A stretch of DNA of 21,158 nt from an uncultured Planctomycetaceae bacterium (GCA_903927685.1 CAIYOB010001576.1:1-21158); one strand, 5' to 3'. Positions 6,700 through 15,028 are shown, counted from the first letter of the stretch. The notes: generated by a model not told the origin, from the sequence alone. Numbers and translations: made by a program.

Positions 6700-6867
6700 G
6701 ACGGTGAACCGAAGCGGATCGTGGTGCCACTGCCGGCGGCCTCACCGGGGTGGGTTGCGCGATCGTGGAGGTCAGTCACTGTGGCGTCTAGATCGGGGTT
6801 GACTCCGTTCGGCCAAGAAGGCGGCGTCCACGTTTCGAGCCAGCCTGTTGGCAAGGAGTGTACTTCG

Positions 6868-7497
6868 TTGAACGCCGTCTTCCTGCCGTTGCATCGGGAG
6901 TTGCTTGCGAGCAGCCGCATCGCGGCCTGGACCCGGCCGTCCGACCGCCTGCGGTGGGCGGAATTGGTGGTCTTGATCGGTGCAGGAGCGACCGCGGCGT
7001 TTGCTGTCGGGTGCCTGGATTTCGGCTTACGCGTGCCCGGCCACGCCATTCTGCGGGCCGTGTTTCCGATGGCCTTGGGCTTGTCGCTTGCGCCGCGGCG
7101 GTGGGGCGGGCTCGTGATGGGGCTTGGCGCCGGCGCGACGGCGATGTTGCTGAAGGCGACGGGTGGCGCGGGACTGGGGATCGGCGCGCTGACCAGTTTG
7201 TGCCTGATCGGACCGCTGCTGGACGCGGCTCTGTGGCGGACCAAATCGGGCTGGCCGGTCTATCTGAGCTTCGGGCTGGCGGGGTGCCTGGCCAACTTCG
7301 GGGCCTTTCTGGTGCGCGGAGGCTGGAAGGCGTCCGGCTGGGAGTCATTGCTGAAACGTCCGCTGGCGGAGTGGGTCTCGGTTGCCTCGTGGAGCTACCT
7401 GCTTTGCGGCCTGGCCGCCGGACTGCTGAGTGCCGCGATTTGGTTTCGGCTGCGCGCCGGTCGCGACGAGCCGCATCCGCCGGAGTCCGGTTCGTGA
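6868..7497 (+). CDS. Multi-pass membrane protein, possibly transporter component
   Basis: The 209-residue protein has about five hydrophobic segments: LVVLIGAGATAAFAVG, ILRAVFPMALGLSL, GGLVMGLGAGATAMLL, LTSLCLIGPLLDAALW, and two further ones near residues 125-150 and 170-195. The compact Gly/Ala-rich helices and size recall S-components of energy-coupling-factor transporters, but no diagnostic motif was recognised, so function is left open. The start is a TTG at 6868 with AAGGAG (6853-6858) nine bases upstream. An in-frame GTG at 6781, also with GGAGG, would add 29 residues of poorer codon bias. The stop overlaps the next start as GTGA, so the two proteins are translationally coupled. Divergence from the ModE-like gene suggests a link to Mo/W homeostasis. 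Confidence 0.7.
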   Translation: MNAVFLPLHRELLASSRIAAWTRPSDRLRWAELVVLIGAGATAAFAVGCLDFGLRVPGHAILRAVFPMALGLSLAPRRWGGLVMGLGAGATAMLLKATGGAGLGIGALTSLCLIGPLLDAALWRTKSGWPVYLSFGLAGCLANFGAFLVRGGWKASGWESLLKRPLAEWVSVASWSYLLCGLAAGLLSAAIWFRLRAGRDEPHPPESGS

Positions 7498-8201
7498 TTC
7501 ACGTTGGCATCGACGACACGGACATGCCGGACACGCCCGGCACGAATCAATTGGCACGAGCCTTGGTGCAGCAGGTGGCCGAGACGTATCGCTGCGTGCG
7601 GATCACTCGGCATCAACTGCTGGACGACCCGCGGGTGCCGTACACCAGCCACAACGGATCTGCCTCGATCCTGCTTCAGCCGCTGGCGTCTGAAGGCCTC
7701 GCACCATTGATCGGCCGGCTGCGGCAAGGCATCCTGGACTGGTTCGTTCCTGGCAGTGATCCGGGGCTGTGCGTCGCGGAGGTGGTGCCTGTGGAGGTGA
7801 CGGAATTTGCCCTGCGGTGCCAGCGTGAGTTGGTCACGCAGGACATGGCCCGCGCGCTGGCTGCGGCTTGGGGAATCCACTTGGAAGGACTCGGCGGGAC
7901 CGCCGGCGGCGTCATCGGCGCTTTGGCCGCCGTCGGGTTAAGTGCTGCCGGAGACGACGGGCGTGTCGTCCGGATCGGGACGTGGCCGGACGATCTCTCC
8001 GGGGTACAGGACCTGCCTACTCTGCAGGCCCGCGGCGTCGAGGTGCGGCGTCTGGCCGGCGGCGAGGCGATTCGCTCCGGCCGGGTGGACGTAGGCAAGC
8101 ACTTGCGACCCAATCTGCGCGGCCAACGGATTGTGCTGTTTGTGGAACCAAGCCAGCATCCTCAAGACGACGTTCCCTGGACGGCGATCCGGTTGAAGTG
8201 A
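7494..8201 (+). CDS. TiaS-like (IDDTD domain) protein, short form
   Basis: The 235-residue protein opens with VIHVGIDDTD, the signature of the N-terminal ATP-using domain of TiaS (archaeal tRNA-Ile2 agmatinylcytidine synthetase, COG1571). Further family-like stretches are DDPRVPYTSHNGSAS (compare NP-IP-KTRGN in TiaS) and GLGGTAGGVIGALAAVGL. The OB-fold and zinc-ribbon tRNA-binding parts of full TiaS (about 420 residues) are missing. Bacteria modify this tRNA with TilS, so a role in tRNA modification is unlikely; an ATP-dependent small-molecule reaction is more plausible but is inference. The GTG start at 7494 overlaps the previous stop (GTGA). A cupin gene follows after 29 bases. The neighbourhood points towards Mo/W biology. 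Confidence 0.8.
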   Translation: MIHVGIDDTDMPDTPGTNQLARALVQQVAETYRCVRITRHQLLDDPRVPYTSHNGSASILLQPLASEGLAPLIGRLRQGILDWFVPGSDPGLCVAEVVPVEVTEFALRCQRELVTQDMARALAAAWGIHLEGLGGTAGGVIGALAAVGLSAAGDDGRVVRIGTWPDDLSGVQDLPTLQARGVEVRRLAGGEAIRSGRVDVGKHLRPNLRGQRIVLFVEPSQHPQDDVPWTAIRLK

Positions 8202-8230
8202 ACGCCGCCCGGTACCTGGGAGAGCGGTCT

Positions 8231-8572
8231 ATGCCATTGCCCGTGGACAACATATTCGCGGATTTTGCCGCGACACTGCCGGACGAGCGTTTCGACGAGT
8301 TGTTGTGCGGTGGCGGTTTCCGTCTGGAGCGAATTGTGTCCACGGGACAGGTAACGCCCGCGGGACAGTGGTATGACCAAGACCACGCCGAATGGGTGCT
8401 GGTGCTGAGCGGGGCCGCCCAGCTGAAATTCGACGAGCCGACCGAAGCGATCAATCTGAAGCCCGGCGACTATGTGCTGATTCCCGCTCACTGCCGGCAT
8501 CGGGTCCAGTGGACGGATCCCGCCCAGCCGACCGTCTGGCTGGCGATCCATTTCACTGCTTCTCGATCTTGA
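8231..8572 (+). CDS. Small cupin domain protein
   Basis: The 113-residue protein is a single cupin barrel. Cupin motif 1 is around H52-x-E54 (DHAEWVLVLSGAAQLKF) and motif 2 is LKPGDYVLIPAHCRHRV (76-92), with H87 and H90 as further possible metal ligands. It ends VWLAIHF, as in the common small family with RIVSTGQVTP and WYDQDHAEW. Single-domain cupins may be metal-dependent enzymes, sensors or storage-type proteins; none can be chosen here. The ATG at 8231 has GGGAGAG upstream. It is the third gene of the membrane protein/TiaS-like operon. Its 3' end overlaps the end of the convergent esterase gene by 20 bases. Confidence 0.85.
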   Translation: MPLPVDNIFADFAATLPDERFDELLCGGGFRLERIVSTGQVTPAGQWYDQDHAEWVLVLSGAAQLKFDEPTEAINLKPGDYVLIPAHCRHRVQWTDPAQPTVWLAIHFTASRS

Positions 8573-9320
8573 CCAATCCCAGCACGGCGTCGGCATACCT
8601 GCGGCCGATCAGTTTCTGGCTGTCGCGGTCGAAGTGCACGCCGTCGAAAACGGTCAAGCCTTCGGCGCTGACCCAGGCCGTCCGCTCGGCCTTGCCCGGC
8701 AACTGGGCGATCAAGCCGTTGACCGGCGGATTGCCCGCCACTTGACCGGCCACGAACGGCAGATCCGGGCGGCCCAAGTCCTGGCGCAGATGGCCGACCA
8801 AGGCGACGAGTTTGTCGAGGTACTCAGGGTCCCGCGCATTCCCTTCGCCCTGGTGCCACAGGACACCCGCCAGTTTTTCCTTGGGCAGCGGACGCACTCG
8901 CTTCAGCGTGTTCTCGTACAGCGTCTGGCCCCGGGCCCACTCCTCGATCTTGGTTCCGCCGCGGGCGTTGACCACCAGCCCGATGGTCATCCCTGGCAAC
9001 GACTCGTGCAGCTGGCGGGCGAATCCATCGCCCGGCCCCAGCCGCTGCATGGACAGGGCCTTGCGATCCGACGCGTACCGGTTCAGCGGATTGGCGGCCG
9101 GCTCCCATTGCCCCTGATCGTTCAGCAGCACGGCCCCGGGAATCGGCGCCCGGTCTTCCGGCAACAAGGGCGCGCGGCCCGCCATATTGGACTGGCCGAT
9201 GAAAATGAAGATCAGGTCCGGGGTGGGAACCGACTCGGCGGAAAAGCCGACGCCGGCCAGCGTCAACCACGAAGCAGCGATGGCAAACCACAGGCGAATC
9301 GGTAATAATCGGAGCATCAT
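8553..9320 (-). CDS. Secreted SASA-type (sialate O-acetylesterase/SGNH) carbohydrate esterase
   Basis: The 255-residue protein has a signal peptide (about 1-28) and then the SGNH block I FIFIGQSNMAG with the nucleophile Ser at 44. Other blocks are LVVNARGGTKIEEWARG, VLWHQGEGNA and the C-terminal DGVHFD with Asp226 and His229, completing a plausible catalytic triad. The family (PF03629-like) removes acetyl groups from sugars such as xylan, pectin or sialic acid; the actual substrate is unknown. Tandem ATGs at 9320 and 9317 follow GAAGG; either could be used. The gene is divergent from the GH97 gene with 82 bases between, so they may share a control region. No clear promoter hexamers were seen there. 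Confidence 0.88.
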   Translation of the reverse strand: MMLRLLPIRLWFAIAASWLTLAGVGFSAESVPTPDLIFIFIGQSNMAGRAPLLPEDRAPIPGAVLLNDQGQWEPAANPLNRYASDRKALSMQRLGPGDGFARQLHESLPGMTIGLVVNARGGTKIEEWARGQTLYENTLKRVRPLPKEKLAGVLWHQGEGNARDPEYLDKLVALVGHLRQDLGRPDLPFVAGQVAGNPPVNGLIAQLPGKAERTAWVSAEGLTVFDGVHFDRDSQKLIGRRYADAVLGLVKIEKQ

Positions 9321-9402
9321 TACGCCTTCATGAACGTCCAGTGAAATGGCCCACGCAACCGCAAGCCGCATACATCGTAATCTAACTTTCGGAGTCCCGC
9401 AG

Positions 9403-11418
9403 ATGAAGAGGATCAGCATGCTCATGGTCGCGGTGTTTTCGATTCTGTCGCAGGTGGCGACGGCCGGTTCAGCCGCCGATGCCGCGTGGACCGTGGCTTC
9501 CCCTGACGGGCAAACGACGGTCACCCTGTCCCTGGCGGCGCCCGGAGACGAGGCGGATTATCCGGCGAACCGCGCCCGTCTGTACTACGAAATCCAGCGC
9601 GGCGTGGGAGCGGCTCGCGCCAGCGTGCTGCCGCGCTCGCCGCTGGGCGTCGTGCGCGACGATCAGGCTTTCTTGGATGACTTGCAGTTCAGCGACGCCG
9701 GCTCTGTGCAGGCGATCGACGAGACCTATCGGAAACCGCACGGCAAGCGGACGGTCTGCCGCAGCCAGGCGAACCAACAGAGCATTGCGTTTGCCAATCC
9801 GGCCGGCGCCAAGGTGCAGGTCACGCTGCGAGTCGCCAACGACGGCGTGGCATTTCGCTATGAATTCCCGGAACAAGATCAGACGCCGCGGGTTGTGCGG
9901 ACGGAAGCCACGGGCTTCCGGGTTCCCGACGGCGCGCGGGCCTGGATCCAGCCCTATCAGGAACCGTCGAAATGGACCCCGGCGTACGAGGAGTACTTCC
10001 AGAACGGCATCCCCGCCGGCACGGCCGCGCCCGGCGAGGCCGGCTGGTGCCTGCCGGCGCTGTTTCAGGTGCCGCAAGGCGATCGCTGGCTGCTGCTGGC
10101 CGAGGCGGCGGTCGACGGCTCGTATTGCGGCTCGCGACTGCAGCCGGCCGCGCCCCACGGCGTCTACCGGCTCCGCTTTCCGCAGGCCGGCGAAGGCAAC
10201 GGCGTGGGCGATGTGTGCCCGCACGCGACGCTGCCCTGGCGGACGCCGTGGCGCGTGATCCTGGTCGCCGACACGCTGGCCGGGATCTTCGAGTCCACGC
10301 TGGTCGAAGACCTGAACCCGCCCTGCGCGGTCGCGGACACCAAGTGGATCAAGCCGGGCCGCGTGTCGTGGAGTTGGTGGTCGGACCATGACAGCTCGCG
10401 GGACTTCGTCAAGCTCCGCGAGTTCGTCGACCTGGCCGCCGAGATGGGCTGGGAGTACAGCCTGGTCGACGCCAACTGGACGCTGATGGATGGCGGCGAC
10501 GTGCGGCAGCTGGCCCGGTACGCGGCGGACAAAGGCGTCGGGCTGCTGCTGTGGTACAACTCGGGCGGCCCGCACAACATCGTGACCGAAAAGCCCCGCG
10601 GCTGCCTGGACCAGGCCGAGGTGCGGCGATTCGAGTTCGAATTGCTCAACAAGTGGGGCGTCAAGGGCATCAAAGTCGACTTCTTCCAAAGCGACAAGCA
10701 GAACCTCATGCAGCTGTACCAGGACATCCTCCGCGACGCGGCCGAGTTCAAGCTGCTGGTCAACTTTCACGGTTGTACCGTCCCCCGCGGCTGGTCGCGG
10801 ACCTATCCGCATCTGCTGTCGATGGAGGCCGTGCGGGGGGCCGAGAACTATACGTTCTCGCCGGAGTACCCCGCGAAAGCGCCTTGGCACAACACCATCC
10901 TGACGTTCACCCGCAACGTCGTCGGCCCGATGGATTACACTCCGGTGGCGTTCACCAACGGCGGCCACGCGCCGCGGACAACGGTCGGCCACGAGTTGGC
11001 GCTGAGCGTCGTCTTCGAGTCCGGCCTGCTGCACTTTGCCGACCGGGTCAGCGCCTATCGGGAACTGGCCCCCGCGCCGCAGCAGTGGCTGAAGGAGATC
11101 CCCGTCGCGTGGGACGAGACGCGGCTGCTGGGCGGTTTCCCCGGCCAGTGGCTGGCCGTGGCGCGGCGCCACGGCAGCGACTGGTACTTGGGCGGCATCA
11201 ACGGCCAGGACCAGCCGCAGCAAGTCACCCTGGACTGGCAGTTCCTGGCCGCCGGCACGTACCGGCTCCACGTGATCGAAGACGGCGAGCGCGACCGGAG
11301 CTTTGCCGACCGCGAGCTGAGCGTCGATCGCGCGCATCCGCTGGAACTGAAACTGCCCCCGCGCGGCGGATTCGTCGGCAAATTGAGCCCGCAGGCGTCA
11401 CCCGCGGCGGGACGCTGA
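9403..11418 (+). CDS. Secreted glycoside hydrolase family 97 (retaining, alpha-galactosidase-type predicted)
   Basis: The 671-residue protein has a signal peptide (MKRISMLMVAVFSIL to about residue 25). The N-terminal beta-sandwich starts with WTVASPDGQTTVTLSL; the TIM barrel includes WSWWSDHDSSRDF, YSLVDANW and GVGLLLWYNSGG; a C-terminal beta domain ends near GGFVGKL. The segment GVKGIKVDFFQSDKQ carries Asp426, at the position of the nucleophile Asp in retaining GH97 enzymes such as BtGal97a. MEAVRGAE carries Glu475, a candidate acid/base. Inverting SusB-type members use glutamates instead, so an alpha-galactosidase-like activity is more likely than alpha-glucosidase. The ATG at 9403 is selected because GGAG lies eight bases upstream and the signal peptide begins there. 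The neighbours are an esterase and other exported glycan genes. Confidence 0.92.
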   Translation: MKRISMLMVAVFSILSQVATAGSAADAAWTVASPDGQTTVTLSLAAPGDEADYPANRARLYYEIQRGVGAARASVLPRSPLGVVRDDQAFLDDLQFSDAGSVQAIDETYRKPHGKRTVCRSQANQQSIAFANPAGAKVQVTLRVANDGVAFRYEFPEQDQTPRVVRTEATGFRVPDGARAWIQPYQEPSKWTPAYEEYFQNGIPAGTAAPGEAGWCLPALFQVPQGDRWLLLAEAAVDGSYCGSRLQPAAPHGVYRLRFPQAGEGNGVGDVCPHATLPWRTPWRVILVADTLAGIFESTLVEDLNPPCAVADTKWIKPGRVSWSWWSDHDSSRDFVKLREFVDLAAEMGWEYSLVDANWTLMDGGDVRQLARYAADKGVGLLLWYNSGGPHNIVTEKPRGCLDQAEVRRFEFELLNKWGVKGIKVDFFQSDKQNLMQLYQDILRDAAEFKLLVNFHGCTVPRGWSRTYPHLLSMEAVRGAENYTFSPEYPAKAPWHNTILTFTRNVVGPMDYTPVAFTNGGHAPRTTVGHELALSVVFESGLLHFADRVSAYRELAPAPQQWLKEIPVAWDETRLLGGFPGQWLAVARRHGSDWYLGGINGQDQPQQVTLDWQFLAAGTYRLHVIEDGERDRSFADRELSVDRAHPLELKLPPRGGFVGKLSPQASPAAGR

Positions 11419-11492
11419 GCGGCTGGATCTGAAGCGTCGCGCCCTGTGGCGGCCGCGTTTCCAGCTGTGCCATATTCTGCTACAAACAGCGT

Positions 11493-11502
11493 TTCCATGG
11501 AA
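11493..11502. promoter_or_regulatory. Perfect palindrome TTCCATGGAA upstream of the nucleoside hydrolase gene
   Basis: A 10-bp perfect palindrome lies between a possible -10 (TATTCT, 11473-11478, no good -35) and the start codon at 11546. It may be an operator; it is short enough to be chance. Confidence 0.25.
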
Positions 11503-11545
11503 CCGAATTTCACAACGTGTGCTATCGACTGAGGAGCCCTGCATC

Positions 11546-12532
11546 ATGCGAAGCGTCATCCTGCCTGCCGCCACCCTGGCCGCCGTCTTCGTTCTCGCTC
11601 AGACCGCGATTTCCACCGCCCAGACGACCGGCGAGACGCCGACCCGCGCCACGATCCCCGTGATCCTGGACACGGACATCGGCGACGACATCGACGACAC
11701 GTGGGCGTTGGCCCTGCTGCTCAAGTCGTCCGAAGTGGACCTCAAGCTGGTCGTCTCGGATCGGGGCCACACGGTGTATCGGGCCAAGCTCATCGCCAAG
11801 TTGCTGCAGATCGCCGGCCGCACGGACATTCCTGTCGGCGTCGGGCTTTCCGAGGGAGACAAGGAAGGTCCGCAGGGGCCCTGGGTCGCCGACTACGACC
11901 TGGCTCGCTATCCCGGCAAGGTACACCAGGACGGCGTCGGGGCTCTGATCGACACGATCATGGCCTCGTCCCAGCCGATCACGTTGATTTGCATCGGTCC
12001 CATGCCGAACATCCGCGCGGCCTTGGACCGCCAGCCGGAGATCGCCAAGCGGGCTCGATTCGTGGGTATGTACGGCAGCGTGCGCAAAGGCTACGACGGG
12101 TCCGCAGAGCCGCACAAGGAGTGGAACGTCGTCGCCGATGCCAAAGCCGCGCAGCGCGCCTTCACCGCCGAGTGGCCGATGCTGATCACGCCGCTGGACA
12201 CCTGTGGCATTGTCCGTCTGCGCGGCGACAAGTATCGCCGGGTCGCCGAGTGCCAAGACCCGGTCACCAAGGCGGTCATCGAGAACTACCGGATCTGGAG
12301 CAAGGCAGGCGACAAACCGCTGGACGCCTCGAGCGTTCTGTTCGACACCGTCGCGATCTACCTGGCGTTCTCGACGGACCTGGTGAACGTCGAGCGTCTG
12401 TCGATCCGCGTCACCGACGACGGTTTCACCCGCATCGATCCGCAGGGCAAGCCGATGGACTGCGCGATGTCGTGGAAGGACTTGGGGGCCTTCGAGGACC
12501 TGCTGGTCGCACGGCTCACCGGCGGCCGGTAG
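11546..12532 (+). CDS. Secreted nucleoside hydrolase (inosine-uridine preferring family)
   Basis: The 328-residue protein has a signal peptide (about 1-25, ending STAQ) and then the Ca2+-binding signature VILDTDIGDDIDDTWAL (39-55) of the nucleoside hydrolase superfamily (PF01156). ITLICIGPMPNIRAAL and the late SSVLFDTVAIYLAF, with the third Ca-binding Asp, are also typical. Such enzymes cleave the N-glycosidic bond of ribonucleosides. Exported planctomycete members near glycosidases may act on other ribosides, which is inference. The ATG at 11546 has GAGGAG nine bases upstream. It lies 127 bases after the GH97 gene in the same direction. Confidence 0.9.
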   Translation: MRSVILPAATLAAVFVLAQTAISTAQTTGETPTRATIPVILDTDIGDDIDDTWALALLLKSSEVDLKLVVSDRGHTVYRAKLIAKLLQIAGRTDIPVGVGLSEGDKEGPQGPWVADYDLARYPGKVHQDGVGALIDTIMASSQPITLICIGPMPNIRAALDRQPEIAKRARFVGMYGSVRKGYDGSAEPHKEWNVVADAKAAQRAFTAEWPMLITPLDTCGIVRLRGDKYRRVAECQDPVTKAVIENYRIWSKAGDKPLDASSVLFDTVAIYLAFSTDLVNVERLSIRVTDDGFTRIDPQGKPMDCAMSWKDLGAFEDLLVARLTGGR

Positions 12533-12681
12533 GCGCCGGACGCGTCCGCGAGTTCGACCGCGTAGTGTGCTTTCATCGTGGCGGTTACCCTCGGGCTTGC
12601 CGCCGACGTGGCCGTTGTTGGCTCGTCGGGCTTCCGGCCATGCCGCCGCGGCAGGCTGCTGGTGTAGCAGGAGTGCGCGAG

Positions 12682-14910
12682 ATGCCTTTGTTCACGTCCG
12701 CCGTCGTGGCGCTGGTCTGGTCCATTGCCGGCGATTCCGGTGTTCCTGCCGATCCGGCGCGTTCGGGCGTCCCGTCCGATACGGCGCCGGCGGCGCCGTG
12801 GGACACGTTCAGCGATACCTGGGTGGCAACGGATGCGTTGGGACGCACTGTCCCGACGAGCGCCGAAGTCGGGCTGCCGCGAGCCGACCGATTTGTCGGG
12901 ATCTTCTACTTTCTCTGGCACGGAGCCCATGTCAACGGCGGGCCGTACGATGTCACCAAGATCCTGGCCCGCGATCCACAAGCTATGCTGAACAAGGACA
13001 GCCCGCTGTGGGGCCCGCTGCACGCACCACATCACTGGGGCGAATCGATCTTCGGTTACTACTTGACGGACGATGCCGGCGTGCTCCGCAAGCACGCCCA
13101 AATGCTCGCGGACGCCGGGGTCGACACGCTGATCTTCGACGTCACCAACCAGCTGACGTACCGGCCCTACTACACGGCCCTGCTGCGCGTGTTCTCCGAG
13201 GTCCGCGCCCAGGGCGGCCGGACGCCCCAGGTCGCGTTCCTGTGCCCGTTCTGGTCGCCCGGCAAGGTCGTGTCCGAGTTGTACAAGGAGCTGTATGAGC
13301 CGGGCCTGTTCGCGCCGCTCTGGTTCCGCTGGGACGGCAAGCCGCTGATCCTGGCTGATCCGAGTCTGCTGGGCACGTCCGTGGGCAACTCGCAGCACGA
13401 CACTCCCGTGGCCCTCGCGCCCGGGCAGACCCTGGGCCAGTCGTTCACCGTGACCGAACCGCTGGAGAGCGTCGCAGGCTGCTTTCCGAACTGGGCGACC
13501 ACCGGAGCCGCCATGACTTTGACGCTGTACCGGGGACAGCCCGGCGGCGAACTCGTCGTCCGCCGGCGTTTCGAGGACGTTGCCGACAACGCCTGGGTCG
13601 TTCTGCAATTCGATTCCCCGCTGCCGGCAGGAGCCTACTACCTGGAAATGTCCGAGCCCGCGGGCAGGATCGGCTGGTGGAGCCATTCGGCGGATGTCTG
13701 GAACGAGGGCCAGGCTCTTGCGGGCGGCAAGCCGGTGCCCGGCGACCGGACCTTGCGCGTGCTGCTGGCCGGCGGAGACGACGCGGCGGTCCGACGCTTC
13801 TTCACCTTCCGCGCGCCGCAACCCGACTACTTCCGCGGGCCCACGAAGCCGGATATGTGGAGTTGGCTCGAAATCTCGCCGCAACACGTCTTCAGAAACT
13901 CGCGCGGGGAAAGCGAGCAGATGTCGGTCGGGGTCGCACAGAATGCCGTCGGCGATCGCCTGGGGTGCATGAGCACGCCCGGCGCACGCGGACGCAGCTT
14001 TCATCAGGGGACGACCGCCACCGAACCCGGGGCAATTCACCGCGGGCTGAACGTGGAGGAGCAGTGGGAGCACGCTCTCCAGGCCGACCCCCGCTTCATC
14101 TTCGTCACGGGCTGGAACGAGTGGATTGCCGGCCGCTTTGATGAATTCAACGGCCTGCGGGCTCCGGTCATCTTCGTCGACCAGTTTGATCACGAGCACA
14201 GCCGCGACATCGAGCCGATGCGAGGCGGCCACGGCGACAGCTACTACTACCAGTTGGTCTCGTACATCCGGCGGTACAAAGGCGCGCGGCCGCTGCCGAC
14301 CGTGACCCCGGCGGCGATTCGCATCGACGGACGGTTCGCCGATTGGGAACCGGTGCAGCCTGAATTCCGCGACACGATTGGCGACCCGGTGCACCGCGAT
14401 CACCCCGGCTACGGAAATGCGGGACCCTATGTCAACACCAGCGGACGGAACGATATCATCGCCGCCAAGGCGAGTTGGGATGCCTCGCAGGTCTCGTTCT
14501 TCGTCCGCACGGAACGGCCGCTGACGCCTCGGTCGGATCCCAACTGGATGCTCCTGTTCCTGGATGTGGATTGCGATTCGGCCACCGGCTGGTGCGGTTA
14601 TGACTTCATCGTCAATCGCCTGTCGTCCGGTCCCCGGACGGCGACCGTCGAGCGAAATCAGGGCGGATATTGTTGGGCGGCCGCAGCCGAGGTTGACGTC
14701 GGCTTGGGAGGATGTGAACTGGAGCTGGCGATCCCGTGGAGCAAGCTGGGCCTCGCCGGGCCGCCCGCACGGCTCGACTTCAAGTGGGCGGACAACCTCC
14801 AACAAACGGGCCAGCCCGACGACTTGACGCTGAACGGGGACGCCGCCCCCAACGACCGTTTCAACTTTCGTGCCCTGCTGGGCGCGAACGCGAGGCCGGC
14901 GGGCCGCTGA
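12682..14910 (+). CDS. Secreted GH99/WbsX-like protein with C-terminal CBM9-like domain
   Basis: The 742-residue protein has a probable short signal peptide (MPLFTSAVVALVWSIAG). The N-terminal barrel begins near residue 71 (FVGIFYFLWHG) and includes GYYLTDDAGVLRKHAQMLAD, GVDTLIFDVTN, and GWNEW at 477-481 with Glu480, the hallmark of GH99-like and WbsX-type endo-glycosidase barrels. An inserted beta-rich segment (about 235-365, LAPGQTLGQSFTV to TLRVLLAGG) looks like a lectin-type domain. The last 200 residues start with IRIDGRFADWEPV and resemble CBM9-like sugar-binding domains. The exact family and substrate are uncertain. The ATG at 12682 is supported by AGGAG at 12669-12673. It ends just before repeat copy B and is convergent with the response regulator gene. 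Confidence 0.78.
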   Translation: MPLFTSAVVALVWSIAGDSGVPADPARSGVPSDTAPAAPWDTFSDTWVATDALGRTVPTSAEVGLPRADRFVGIFYFLWHGAHVNGGPYDVTKILARDPQAMLNKDSPLWGPLHAPHHWGESIFGYYLTDDAGVLRKHAQMLADAGVDTLIFDVTNQLTYRPYYTALLRVFSEVRAQGGRTPQVAFLCPFWSPGKVVSELYKELYEPGLFAPLWFRWDGKPLILADPSLLGTSVGNSQHDTPVALAPGQTLGQSFTVTEPLESVAGCFPNWATTGAAMTLTLYRGQPGGELVVRRRFEDVADNAWVVLQFDSPLPAGAYYLEMSEPAGRIGWWSHSADVWNEGQALAGGKPVPGDRTLRVLLAGGDDAAVRRFFTFRAPQPDYFRGPTKPDMWSWLEISPQHVFRNSRGESEQMSVGVAQNAVGDRLGCMSTPGARGRSFHQGTTATEPGAIHRGLNVEEQWEHALQADPRFIFVTGWNEWIAGRFDEFNGLRAPVIFVDQFDHEHSRDIEPMRGGHGDSYYYQLVSYIRRYKGARPLPTVTPAAIRIDGRFADWEPVQPEFRDTIGDPVHRDHPGYGNAGPYVNTSGRNDIIAAKASWDASQVSFFVRTERPLTPRSDPNWMLLFLDVDCDSATGWCGYDFIVNRLSSGPRTATVERNQGGYCWAAAAEVDVGLGGCELELAIPWSKLGLAGPPARLDFKWADNLQQTGQPDDLTLNGDAAPNDRFNFRALLGANARPAGR

Positions 14911-14940
14911 GCGACGGGTGAGTTGTCAAGGCTGAGTGTG

Positions 14941-15028
14941 GGGGTGCCTGAGGTTGAGTGCAGCGAGCCCCCAGTGGCACAAACTGGGGGCTCGCCACTC
15001 GTACCTCGTGGCTCGACCCCAGGCACCC
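14941..15028. repeat. Modular inverted repeat, copy B (inverted relative to copy A)
   Basis: The 27-bp unit (14948-14974, two changed bases) comes first. It is followed by a 9-base loop and then the inverted 39-bp unit (14984-15022), inside outer GGGGTGCC / GGCACCC arms. It fills the gap between two convergent genes, where it could act as a bidirectional terminator in RNA. Confidence 0.9.

Larger units (their letters stand above)
6526..6867. other. Divergent control region between the ModE-like gene and the plus-strand operon
   Basis: This 342-base gap carries a strong minus-strand promoter (6616-6643), overlapping repeats of GTGTCAC (6637-6651), and a weaker plus-strand promoter (6671-6699). 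It then has about 160 bases of leader before the membrane protein start. A GTG at 6781 with GGAGG at 6767-6771 is in frame with that gene. No RNA element was recognised in the leader. Confidence 0.7.

Noticed and set aside
6706..6867. Possible Moco riboswitch in the leader of the membrane protein operon
   Set aside because: The leader is long and the context is suggestive, but I could not match the conserved Moco RNA core or propose its helices.
7868..8230. Longer cupin protein starting inside the TiaS-like gene
   Set aside because: The added residues are an out-of-frame Arg-rich shadow; the ATG at 8231 with GGGAGAG upstream starts the family-length protein.
9469..11337. Long antisense open frame (over 600 codons) opposite the GH97 gene
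   Set aside because: It mirrors a well-supported GH97 coding sequence in very GC-rich DNA, has no recognisable domain and no ribosome binding site.
11701..12681. Upstream extension of the GH99-like frame through the nucleoside hydrolase gene
   Set aside because: The extension is a shifted-frame shadow of the nucleoside hydrolase; the ATG at 12682 has a good Shine-Dalgarno and starts a signal peptide.
12358..14805. Antisense open frame of about 815 codons opposite the GH99-like gene
   Set aside because: Same GC-driven mirror effect; the protein is low-complexity Arg/Gly/Pro-rich without domains.
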